Origin: JBARRO01 sp049644265 | GTDB taxonomy: Bacteria; Bacteroidota; Ignavibacteria; UBA10030 | DNA: 9,324 bases | NCBI GenBank assembly: GCA_049644265.1 | Contig: JBARRO010000215.1 | Location: 1 to 9,324, forward strand | Direction: 5' to 3' | Part shown: piece by piece, positions 1 through 7,300 of the stretch | How positions within the stretch are numbered: the stretch's first letter is position 1 | Layout: each line of letters starts with the position of its first letter | Translations under genes and position numbers: made by a program | The notes under the pieces: generated by a model | What the model was told of the DNA's origin: nothing | The model's database searches: none | Seen by the model: the letters and a program-made list of their open reading frames with translations, nothing else

Positions 1-308
1 TCCCAATATGGGCCAGGATCGGAAACCCATGGCGATGTCACAGGCAAGAACAGAGAGGGTGTCGCGGTTGCAAGACTCTCGAGATTGCCAGGGTTGGTTC
101 CATACGAGATAGTATCTGTCGCTCCAATCCAGTCGAATGTGACAGCGGTACCACTGATGATTGAGAAATGGATCTGGTCGGCGTTGGGCAAGAGTGTCCT
201 CGCAGCTTGAGCAGGTACCTTGTTCTCAAGCCCCTGCGAGCTTGCGGGCACACAGATGGCAATCTGAAGCGAACCAAACAGTATTGTGTCTACAAGAAGC
301 TTATTCAT
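1..308 (-). CDS. Secreted protein with purple-acid-phosphatase-like N-terminal domain (partial, N-terminus only)
   Basis: The reading frame starts at ATG 308 and stays open to the window edge, giving 102 residues with no stop. It begins MNKLLVDTILFGSLQIAICV, a short charged start and a hydrophobic stretch followed by a small-residue cleavage area (PASSQG), so export is likely. Residues about 53-100 (FSIISGTAVTFDWIGATDT, then SYGTNP, then SPWVSDPGPYW) resemble the fibronectin-like N-terminal domain of purple acid phosphatases and related calcineurin-type metallophosphoesterases, which typically have a V-x-W strand followed by an x-YG-x segment. The catalytic metal-binding domain would lie outside the window, so the enzyme assignment is tentative. 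It sits 44 bases after the stop of the NagB-like gene on the same strand and is probably the third gene of that operon. Only a weak purine-rich stretch (AAGAAAAA) precedes the start. The coding frame is well supported; another beta-sandwich secreted protein is possible. Confidence 0.7.
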   Translation of the reverse strand, partial: MNKLLVDTILFGSLQIAICVPASSQGLENKVPAQAARTLLPNADQIHFSIISGTAVTFDWIGATDTISYGTNPGNLESLATATPSLFLPVTSPWVSDPGPYW

Positions 309-345
309 AACGTTTTTCTTAACGCGGCCGATGGTGTCGCAGCAT

Positions 346-362
346 GATGCACCTAGTGCATC
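346..362 (-). repeat. Perfect inverted repeat centred on the stop codon of the NagB-like gene
   Basis: GATGCAC and GTGCATC form a perfect 7-base inverted repeat with a 3-base loop. On the transcribed (minus) strand the loop is exactly the TAG stop codon (353-355). No U-run follows, so it is not a standard intrinsic terminator. It may be an intercistronic RNA hairpin or chance; part of the left arm in mRNA order encodes the last two codons (Met-His). Confidence 0.5.
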
Positions 363-1285
363 TCTGTTTCAACAGTTTTGATTGCCGGCCTATAATAGTT
401 GAACTGCACGTTTGGATGTTCTGCGAGGAGAGACATAGGGACTGAGGTGTCGACAATGTTCTTGCCGATCATGAACGCCGTGAGCCTCATTCCAAACGGA
501 TTATCGTGCGTGCCCGCCTGCCAAATGGATACTTTCTCAGACTTCCAGGTCTCCACGGGGCCAACGGAAAGTGCCTGCCTTGGCACGCCAACGATGTAAC
601 CGCCACCCGACGTTCGGGCATTTTGGGCGAGTGTAATCGGGTGCAAATCCACGATTCTGGCCTGGAGTTTTCGAAATTCCTTGGCTGAAGGCGGTTCTTC
701 GGTGAACCTCCCTTCTCTTTTAAAGGGGTCGTTGAAGGCCCAATGCTTTACGTCCCCCTGTCCACCCTGCATGGTCGTACAATGGACTTCGTCAAAGCTA
801 CGCGTATACTGTTCCAGCTGACTCGCTTTTGGGAAGTGAATGTTCTCAGGTGGCATTTTCAATTCGGGCTTGATTCTGTTGAAGCACAGTTCCATATCCG
901 CTTTTGCGAAGGAAAGCGGGTGTGTCACTGGCACTTCTGATCCGTCCACAAACCACTCATCCATCCCCCAGAAATGACAGTTTTTCAACGACAGTTCCAG
1001 GCAGTTGACAAGTTCGGCCACCAGGGGCAGTTGTTCCGTCGGTCCAATCGGACCACAAATCCCGCTCGGCCTTGAAGGAGTTGCTTTTCTCCACGCCTTG
1101 ATGTATTCCAAGGCCTCATTCATATAGAATGATTCCAATGTCTCATAAAAGACGACCTGGAATCCGGGGCGAGAGAGCTGAAGCAAATCCTTTTCCGACA
1201 GCTTAGACGCGTCATGGAGAATTGCTTCATCGAGGGTGGTGAAATCCCACCAAGCTTCTGCTAACATGCTTTTCTTCCGTGCCAT
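353..1285 (-). CDS. Glucosamine-6-phosphate deaminase/isomerase-like protein (NagB superfamily)
   Basis: This 310-residue cytoplasmic protein has no signal peptide or membrane segment. The ATG at 1285 is chosen because AAAGGAG lies 8 bases upstream; an in-frame TTG at 1306 would place that ribosome site inside the gene. Motifs match the sugar-phosphate isomerase fold of NagB in order: a phosphate-loop-like segment GICGPIGPTEQLP (75-87), FWGMDEW (105-111, compare MDEY with its catalytic Asp in NagB), HPLSFAKAD (122-130), GGQGDVKHWAFNDP (174-187, compare G-x-G-x-D-G-H-I-A-F-N-E-P), RIVDLHPITLAQNAR (210-224) and VPRQALSVGPVETW (234-247). NagB converts glucosamine-6-phosphate to fructose-6-phosphate and ammonia. 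Here the active-site stretch departs from that consensus: Val179 stands where NagB has catalytic Asp two residues before His181, and Asp186 replaces Glu. The reaction may therefore be a different phosphosugar isomerisation. It lies 52 bases after the esterase gene in the same likely operon. Superfamily is confident, substrate is not. Confidence 0.88.
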   Translation of the reverse strand: MARKKSMLAEAWWDFTTLDEAILHDASKLSEKDLLQLSRPGFQVVFYETLESFYMNEALEYIKAWRKATPSRPSGICGPIGPTEQLPLVAELVNCLELSLKNCHFWGMDEWFVDGSEVPVTHPLSFAKADMELCFNRIKPELKMPPENIHFPKASQLEQYTRSFDEVHCTTMQGGQGDVKHWAFNDPFKREGRFTEEPPSAKEFRKLQARIVDLHPITLAQNARTSGGGYIVGVPRQALSVGPVETWKSEKVSIWQAGTHDNPFGMRLTAFMIGKNIVDTSVPMSLLAEHPNVQFNYYRPAIKTVETEMH

Positions 1286-1337
1286 GTTGGAAACTCCTTT
1301 GTGCAAGTCAGTGATGTTGTCCGAAGTACCGCCAAGT

Positions 1338-2555
1338 TCACTTCATGTTGTCGATGGCTTTGATCGCATAGCCGGGCCTTGGATGTTGCTTGTCAAATAC
1401 AAGCATCTGCTCTTTCTTTTCAATCGTGACGAAAGACTCGTCGATCGCCCCCTGAGAATTGAGAATTGCCGACAAATCCAGCTTCAGGTGCTTTGCAAGG
1501 AACGGGTAGACTGCCGCACGTTTCGATGCTCCGTAATCGTGTCCTTCTTTGGGGAAATGGACGTTTTGGATCCGGTCTTCAGCCCCGTAGAGTTTATAGA
1601 CATTTTTGATGTAAGGATATTCGACCTGCGGATTGTTCTTCGTCCAATCGGAGCCGTCGGATACGAGCAGTTGAGGCCTGGGGGCGCAAAGAGCTGCAAC
1701 GTCAGCGTTGTTCGTCAGGTGGTGGGCGCTTTGGTGGATAGGCATTCCACTTTCACAAATGCATCCCCCGAAAAAGTGGCATGCAACCATGACGACGGGA
1801 ACGCTTACAGCGATTCTGTTGTCGACGGCAGCGAGAAGAAATGTCTGTGTGCCACCGCCGGAGGCGCCCGTGATGCCTATCCTTGCAGGATCGACGCCTT
1901 TCAGTGTCAGGAGAAAATCAACGGCTCTGATGCTATTTAACAATTGGTACTTGACCTCTTTCCTGAGACTATCATGCGACTGGGGGAATGTGTAATTCTC
2001 GAATTGTGTCGACTCACCCCATCCAACCATATCGTATGCAAACACGACGGCGCCCATTCGTGCGAATGCCGCGCAACGAATTTGCATGTCTCGTCTAAAC
2101 CTCCCGCCGGCGTCAATACTGTCCGGGAAAAAATGACCATGCGGGCAAAGGATTGCCGCATACGATTTCAGTTTCTTGGTTGGTCGATAGAGATTGCCTG
2201 TCACAAAGAATCCCGGCATACTTTCGAAAGCAACGTTCTCCATGGTGTAACCGTCGTACGTCCTCTTGGAGTGGACGATTACATTCAGAGGGCACTTCGG
2301 GAGTGGGTCGAGCTCCGTGCCGACGAGTATGTTCTTCCGGATATTCATGGCTCGCTTTTCCCATTCGACGATGCTTGAGTAGGTTTTTGCAAAAGCGGCG
2401 AGTTCCTGTTTGCCTTGTTCCTCCGTAAGGAATTTATCTTGTCTCAGGTGGACTGTTTCGGGAATTGTTTGTGACAAAGAGTGAGGGAGGAGAAGCAAAG
2501 AAGTGATGGCAACGTGCAACCACATGAATTGTATTACGCGATGAAGTGTTTTCAT
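1338..2555 (-). CDS. Secreted alpha/beta hydrolase, acetyl-xylan-esterase-like
   Basis: This 405-residue protein starts at ATG 2555 with AAGGAG 8 bases upstream. Residues 1-29 form a signal peptide (basic start, hydrophobic core around 11-23, then SLSQ), so it acts in the periplasm or outside. It is an alpha/beta hydrolase: an oxyanion segment CPHGHF (137-142), a large middle strand GAVVFAYDMVGWGES (168-182), a nucleophile elbow GASGGG with Ser232, a candidate acid in SDGSDWT (Asp300 or Asp303), and the catalytic His339 in KEGHDYG. A Cys-rich stretch (CHFFGGCICESG, 259-270) and a C-terminal tail after about residue 360 are also present. Proteins of this look are usually annotated acetyl xylan esterase (AXE1/CE7-like) or dienelactone-hydrolase-like; they remove acyl groups from plant or microbial polysaccharides, but few are characterised. 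It is the first gene of the leftward operon and faces away from the ROK regulator, which fits a glycan-use role. Fold and triad are confident; the exact ester substrate is not known. Confidence 0.88.
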   Translation of the reverse strand: MKTLHRVIQFMWLHVAITSLLLLPHSLSQTIPETVHLRQDKFLTEEQGKQELAAFAKTYSSIVEWEKRAMNIRKNILVGTELDPLPKCPLNVIVHSKRTYDGYTMENVAFESMPGFFVTGNLYRPTKKLKSYAAILCPHGHFFPDSIDAGGRFRRDMQIRCAAFARMGAVVFAYDMVGWGESTQFENYTFPQSHDSLRKEVKYQLLNSIRAVDFLLTLKGVDPARIGITGASGGGTQTFLLAAVDNRIAVSVPVVMVACHFFGGCICESGMPIHQSAHHLTNNADVAALCAPRPQLLVSDGSDWTKNNPQVEYPYIKNVYKLYGAEDRIQNVHFPKEGHDYGASKRAAVYPFLAKHLKLDLSAILNSQGAIDESFVTIEKKEQMLVFDKQHPRPGYAIKAIDNMK

Positions 2556-2691
2556 TCGGATGGCTCCTTGGTAATCTCAAATCTGAGACTCTATGATCCG
2601 GTGCTTATCAAGATGGTTAGATGACCCAAACGCTTCTGGCATAATGAGATCCCTTTGGGGAGACGAAGATGGAGATGATTGTGGCAAGGTG

Positions 2692-2710
2692 TGTTACCAC
2701 GATGTTACCA
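2692..2710. promoter_or_regulatory. Tandem 8-base direct repeat, candidate activator or repressor site
   Basis: TGTTACCA occurs at 2692-2699 and again at 2703-2710, 11 bases apart, so both copies would face the same side of the helix. The first copy also ends an imperfect palindrome, GTGGCAA...TTACCAC (2681-2700). The site lies about 140 bases upstream of the esterase start and upstream of the rightward TTGACA boxes, a plausible place for a regulator of either arm. No protein is assigned. Confidence 0.4.
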
Positions 2711-2767
2711 GAATAAGAACATCACCTTGAAAAAAATAACTTGACATTCGTGAAGCATTGAATTAGC

Positions 2768-2796
2768 TTGACACAAGATAATAGAGTAATTCTATT
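2768..2796 (+). promoter_or_regulatory. Candidate sigma-70-type promoter for the ROK gene
   Basis: A consensus -35 box TTGACA (2768-2773) is followed after 17 bases by TCTATT (2791-2796), which matches TATAAT at four of six positions. A second TTGACA stands 27 bases upstream (2741-2746), with only a weak TAGCTT at the right spacing. The -35 is convincing, the -10 weak. If used, transcription would begin near 2803 and leave a leader of about 245 bases. Confidence 0.45.
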
Positions 2797-2797
2797 A
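2779..2797. promoter_or_regulatory. 19-base palindrome overlapping the promoter, candidate ROK operator
   Basis: TAATAGA-GTAAT-TCTATTA is a perfect 7-base inverted repeat around a 5-base centre. It covers part of the spacer and all of the presumed -10 box of the rightward promoter. ROK repressors such as NagC and Mlc bind AT-rich palindromes near their target promoters, so autorepression by the adjacent ROK protein is the natural guess. The palindrome is seen directly; the binding protein is inferred. Confidence 0.5.
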
Positions 2798-2891
2798 AGT
2801 CAAAGGATGGGTTTGTTTTTTCTGCATGTGATTTTTTGAGATGACTCGTTTCGAAAAAAACTCAACGCATTCCGTGACAGTGCGAAACAAA

Positions 2892-3016
2892 AGATCGGCC
2901 TGATTTTCCTCGATCCGATCTCAGAGAGTTGCCTGAGTTCAAAGTCGCTCGATCAAAGGATATCCAGCGTTCGTTCATGGTTATTGCTGGTTACTTATTA
3001 GAAGTAGTCTACTAAG
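2892..3016 (+). repeat. Series of inverted repeats in the presumed ROK leader
   Basis: Four short inverted repeats follow one another: AGATCGG/CCGATCT (2892-2898 with 2915-2921), CTCAG/CTGAG (2920-2924 with 2933-2937), CCAGC/GCTGG (2964-2968 with 2986-2990) and CTTATTAG/CTACTAAG with one mismatch (2994-3001 with 3009-3016). The first two share two bases, so they could compete. The last also contains the tight palindrome AGTAG-T-CTACT and ends 32 bases before the GTG start. I recognise no known riboswitch class. Confidence 0.35.
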
Positions 3017-3035
3017 AATGAGAATGATCGCGCAT

Positions 3036-3042
3036 AGGGGAA
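3036..3042 (+). promoter_or_regulatory. Ribosome binding site that decides the ROK start
   Basis: AGGGGAA, with 5 to 7 bases to the GTG at 3048, is the only good ribosome site here. The ATGs at 3018 and 3024 in the same frame are preceded only by weak purine stretches (ACTAAGA). Translation therefore most likely starts at GTG 3048. Confidence 0.6.
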
Positions 3043-3047
3043 ATCAC

Positions 3048-4277
3048 GTGGAATCGAAAAGAACGAAGGTCAACCAAAGCTATTTAAAAGAGGTTAACCG
3101 AAAAAAGATTCTTCACGTGGTGTACGAAAAAGGGCAATCAAGTAGAGCTGAGATTAAGCACTTGATTAAGCAGGACGGCAAGACGGTTACAAACATCGCC
3201 AACAGTTTGATTAAAGACGGGCTCTTGATTGCGGGAGGATACTCGTCGTTCACGGGCGGCCGAAGAAGAGAAATACTCATCATGAATCCCGATTATGGCT
3301 ATATCATCGGGATTCACCTCGATATCAATTTTCTCATAGGGATTGTCACCAATTTCCAGTCAAAAGTTCTGCTGAGGGAAAGAATTCCAATCTCTCCTTC
3401 CGAAACAAAAGCCAACCTTGTTAGCAAAATTCGAAAGACGGTAGACTTCCTGATCAAGAAGGCGAATATTCCCCCGAAGAAGCTCCTCGGGGTCGGATTT
3501 GTTGCGAGCGGATTCTACGATCAGGCGGAAGGGAAGTGGCTCGTCTCGGTCAACAACTTGCATTGGAAGGATGTGCCGATTGTCTCCATGCTTTCGCAGC
3601 AAGTAGACTGTCCGATCCGCCTAGAGGATTGTTCAAGAGCATTGGGTCTGGGGGAAAAATGGTTCGGCATTGCAAAGCAAGAGGAGAATTTTATTTGCCT
3701 CGATATCGGGGCGGGAATTGGATGCGCTATTGTCCAAAACGGCAGGCTGTATAAAGGCGCATTCAATTTCGCGGGAGAAATAGGACACACCATCGTTGTA
3801 CCGGAGGGAGACCTGTGCTCATGCGGAAACAAAGGTTGCTTGGAAACAGTCGCTTCCGGGTGGGCGTTGGCGAAGAGAGCACGATCGCGATTGTCGAAGG
3901 GGGAAAAATCCCTTCTGCGTGAGTTATGTCATGACGATGTCGCGGCACTGGATGCCGACATGATCTTTCGTGCCGCACACAACGGCGACAAGATGGCAAT
4001 GGATCTCCTGGAGTCGGCAAGCAAGTATCTGGGAATTGCCATCGCGAACCTGGTGAATCTGCTCAATCCCGAATTGATCATTCTCTCCGGCCACTTTTCT
4101 TCCATCGAAGATTTTTCGTTGTTGTCGTTGATAGACAAAGTCAGACGATATGCAATGCCCGAGTCCTTTAACAGAGTGAAAATTGTGACTTCGCCGTTAG
4201 GCGATGATGCCGCCGCGTTGGGCGCCACCACGTTGATTCTCGACAGTATTTTCCACATCGAATCGATAAGTGTGTAA
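3048..4277 (+). CDS. ROK-family transcriptional regulator (NagC/Mlc/XylR type)
   Basis: With the GTG start this is 409 residues, the usual length for DNA-binding ROK proteins; an ATG at 3018 would add ten. Residues about 17-62 (NRKKILHVVYEKGQSSRAEI onward, ending LIKDGLL) form the N-terminal winged helix-turn-helix, followed by the GGRRRE wing. The rest is the ROK sugar-kinase-like fold. FAGEIGH (241-247) matches the sugar-binding Glu/His, and His247 with Cys257, Cys259 and Cys264 (CSCGNKGCLE) forms the ROK zinc site. DIGAGIG (219-225) matches the second glycine loop. The first ATP loop (D-x-G-x-T in kinases) is HLDINFLIG (90-98), without the glycines and Thr, so this is a sensor rather than a kinase, although Asp194 (LEDCSRALGLGE) keeps the position of the kinase base. 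It likely binds a sugar or sugar phosphate and controls its own promoter, the receptor genes 81 bases downstream, and perhaps the divergent esterase operon. Family is very confident; ligand is unknown. Confidence 0.93.
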   Translation: MESKRTKVNQSYLKEVNRKKILHVVYEKGQSSRAEIKHLIKQDGKTVTNIANSLIKDGLLIAGGYSSFTGGRRREILIMNPDYGYIIGIHLDINFLIGIVTNFQSKVLLRERIPISPSETKANLVSKIRKTVDFLIKKANIPPKKLLGVGFVASGFYDQAEGKWLVSVNNLHWKDVPIVSMLSQQVDCPIRLEDCSRALGLGEKWFGIAKQEENFICLDIGAGIGCAIVQNGRLYKGAFNFAGEIGHTIVVPEGDLCSCGNKGCLETVASGWALAKRARSRLSKGEKSLLRELCHDDVAALDADMIFRAAHNGDKMAMDLLESASKYLGIAIANLVNLLNPELIILSGHFSSIEDFSLLSLIDKVRRYAMPESFNRVKIVTSPLGDDAAALGATTLILDSIFHIESISV

Positions 4278-4284
4278 TCGCTGT

Positions 4285-4300
4285 GTCCCATCCATGGGAC
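4285..4300 (+). repeat. Perfect hairpin between the ROK and receptor genes
   Basis: GTCCCAT-CC-ATGGGAC is a perfect 7-base inverted repeat starting 8 bases after the ROK stop. In RNA the innermost pairs would open, leaving a stem of five or six. No U-tract follows, so it is unlikely to stop transcription by itself. It could set the level of the receptor message relative to ROK by stabilising or processing RNA, or be a second operator. Confidence 0.5.
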
Positions 4301-4358
4301 GTGCTCCAATGAATCTGGTAGACAGAATTTCGTAACCAATACTTACGAGGTGTCGACA

Positions 4359-7300
4359 ATGATAAACAAACTACGGGTGATCGGTATATCGATAATCCTT
4401 CTCATGGGGTTATCGCATTCTGCATTAACTCAAGGCAAGGGTAAGATCGGAGGCACCGTTACTGATGCAGAATCGAAAGAGCGGTTGCCATTTGTTAACC
4501 TGACCATTGAAGGTACTGCGATCGGGGCGATTTCGGACCTGGATGGTCGATATTATATTATTAACGTTAGTCCCGGGACCTACACGATCGCGGCATCTCT
4601 GATCGGTTACGGGAAAGTGCGTGTGGAAAATGTTGAGGTCCATTCGGATAGAACGACTACCATTGACATCACACTCAGCACCAAAGACATCAAGTTGGGT
4701 GAGGTGGTCATCGTGGCGAGTGCCCCCGTGATCCAACGAGATGTTTCGAACAGCCAGGAAGTCGCCTACGGAAGAGATATTATCGTCCTGCCGACGATCG
4801 TTGATGTGCGGGGGTTTCTTGGGTTGCAGGCAGGCGTAGAGGGTTTGTCGATCAGGGGCGGCTCGATCGATCAGACTTCTGTGATGATTGATGGGTCGGT
4901 CGTCGTGGATCCAACAACCAACCAACCTTATACCACGATACCGTTGAGTGCAGTGCAGGAAGTGCAAGTCGTCAAAGGAGGTTTCAACGCCGAGTATGGA
5001 AACATCCGATCCGGGCTGATCAACATTACGACGAAGGACGGAGATAAGAGCAGGTATCACATATCCGCAGATTTCCGTCAGACTCCGGCCCACCAAAAAC
5101 ATTTCGGCCCCTCGATGTTTGCCCCGGATAATTACTATCTCCGACCCTATTTCGATCCCCAGGTCGCGTTTACGGGGACTCAGAACTGGCCGGAATGGAT
5201 GCGTCAACAATATCCGGAAGGATTCCAAGGATGGAACAAATGGGCAGAGGAAAATAGTCAGTGGGGAGTGACACCCGAGCAAGCGCAGCAGATTTTCATG
5301 TGGACGCATGACGTGTCTGCAAAGCCTGAATGGGGGATTATTGGCGCAGAAGCGCTAGGACAGAAGCCGCGAACCGAAGGCAAGAAGGCGGATTGGAATG
5401 GTGAGGCGAGCCTTTCGGGGCCGGTTCCTCTGGTTGGTGAGTTGCTCGGCGACTTGACATTCTTCGGCTCCTACAAAGGAACTGATAACTACCTCGCGGT
5501 CCCGTTTACCAGAGAAGACAACTGGCAGCAAGACTACCAGCTCAAGTTGGTTTCACACCTCTCAGGCAACATGAAGCTGTCAGGGCAAGGCATCTATTCC
5601 GTACATCAAGGTGTGAACTACGAGTTGGGAGATGGAGTGGACGGCAGCTTCATGGGGGAAAGCAGTGCGCTCTATCAGGCTAACCGGCGCAACTCCTACT
5701 ACTATTGGCAGAGTTCGTTCAGCCCGCTGGATCTCTACAGTTCAGTGATAAGCCTGAATTTTGAGCATGTTCTGAGCGCCGGCACGTTCTATACCGTGAG
5801 GCTTGCCTACGGCAGGGACATCTATAAATCAGACGGGTACCTCGATGAACGGAATCTAGCCACACTCATCAGAATTGGCAACCTTGATCTCAATGAAATT
5901 CCGTGGGGCTGGAGCGGGGATCCCTTCCAGCAAGTCGTAGACCAGCCGGATCGCAGGACGTTTGGCGGTGACAATGGAGGAATGATTTGGGATCACTCCA
6001 AGGCAAGTACGTTCAACGCCAAAGTTGATTTCCTGAGCCAGCTGAACAATGTCCATGAACTCAAGGCGGGTCTCGATTTCACGTTCACCAATATGGACGT
6101 CAGCCGTGCCAAGTACAAAGCTCGCTCAAAGGATGAGGTGTCAACCCTCCCGCCGCCGTCGGATTGGTTCTCTTTGGAATTCAATGCCCATCCACTCATC
6201 GGTTCATTCTACGTTCAGGACAAGATCGAGTTGGAAGGGATGATTGCAAACCTTGGCTTACGGGCGGACTACTTTAACACGAATACCACGAACTACCTGG
6301 TCGATCCGTTCTCGCCTTATTACAACCCGCAATATGCAACCGTGTTTACCGACAGCGTTCCACAGGCAAAAGCCAACGGAGCAGTGAAGTTGAGCCCTAG
6401 AATAGGTGTGGCATTCCCCATCTCGGTTGATGCCAAGCTCTTCTTCAATTATGGACACTTCTACTCCTATCCGCTGAGCAGCGATTTGTACGGAGACCTC
6501 AGGGGGCAGCGGCAGGCAATAACGAAAGTGGGAAACCCGGCGGCATTGCTCCCGAAAACAGTTGCTTATGAGCTCGGGGTAGAGATTAATTTGTCACAGA
6601 TGTACTTACTTACTCTTACCGGATATTATAAAGACGTGACTGACCAGGTTACGGGTGTCCAATATGTGAGCTCAGGAAGCGTCAGCTACAGTTCCATCCG
6701 TAACCAAAACATCGCAGATATACGGGGATTGGAAGTGAAACTGGAGAAACGCATGGGAGATTGGCTGCGTGGGTGGGTGAATTTTACTTATATGTCAACA
6801 AACAACGGAGACGTGGGACGAGGGACCTACTATCAGGAAGAAGAGCGGAACGTCCGAGAGGGTTATCTGGATTTCGATGCGTCATACAGAAAGCCTGTGC
6901 CCCAACCATATGCGCGAGCCGTCCTCCAGTTCTCGAGTCCGAATGATCTTGGAGATCTCTGGGGAGATTGGCATCTCACGTTGCTCCCAAGCTGGAAATC
7001 GGGCTCCTACACATCATACAGCCCTACAGGGCTCGACCTGCCTGAATTCGCCAACAATATTCATTGGCCCGACTATTGGGAAGTCGATTTGCGCCTCGAG
7101 AAACATCTGGATCTTGCGGGTGTCGAGTTAGCCGCGTATGTGGAGGCGAACAACCTCTTCAATTACAAGAACTTCAATCCCTCAACCAACTACGGATTCA
7201 GCGACTCCTACGATCGGGATGCCTATTTGCGCTCGCTCCATCTTCCTTTGTATAGCGGCTCTGTTTATCAGGCAGCGGGCTTGACAGCCGGCGATGACAA

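Larger units (their letters stand above)
2556..3047. other. Divergent intergenic regulatory region, no gene seen
   Basis: About 490 bases separate the leftward esterase operon from the rightward ROK start. I find no convincing coding frame and no tRNA here. Much of it is AT-rich, with runs of A and T around 2731-2870. It carries tandem TGTTACCA repeats (2692-2710), two TTGACA boxes (2741-2746 and 2768-2773), a 19-base palindrome (2779-2797) and several inverted repeats close to the ROK start, listed separately. A short inverted repeat TCTCA-AATC-TGAGA (2575-2588) lies in the esterase leader just upstream of its ribosome site. I could not pick a convincing promoter for the leftward operon. Confidence 0.8.

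Noticed and set aside
38..277. Open frame of 79 residues on the minus strand
   Set aside because: It lies in another frame of the partial gene starting at ATG 308, which has a signal peptide and recognisable beta-sandwich sequence; the 79-residue frame is low-complexity Arg/Ser/Pro.
444..458. 15-base exact match GAGGTGTCGACAATG to the receptor start region (4347-4361)
   Set aside because: At 444-458 it is antisense coding sequence for Asn-Ile-Val-Asp-Thr-Ser in the NagB-like gene. A single 15-base match in a window of this size is not surprising by chance, and the context does not suggest a mobile repeat.
1323..1344. GAAGT/ACTTC inverted repeat around the esterase stop codon
   Set aside because: Only five pairs with a 12-base loop and no U-tract; too weak to call a terminator or structured element.
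1236..1940. 234-residue frame on the plus strand
   Set aside because: Antisense to the esterase gene and the start of the NagB-like gene, both of which have clear motifs and ribosome sites; no recognisable domain in this frame.
4425..5309. 294-residue frame on the minus strand inside the receptor gene
   Set aside because: Antisense shadow of the TonB receptor plug region; Arg/His/Asp-rich with no family features.
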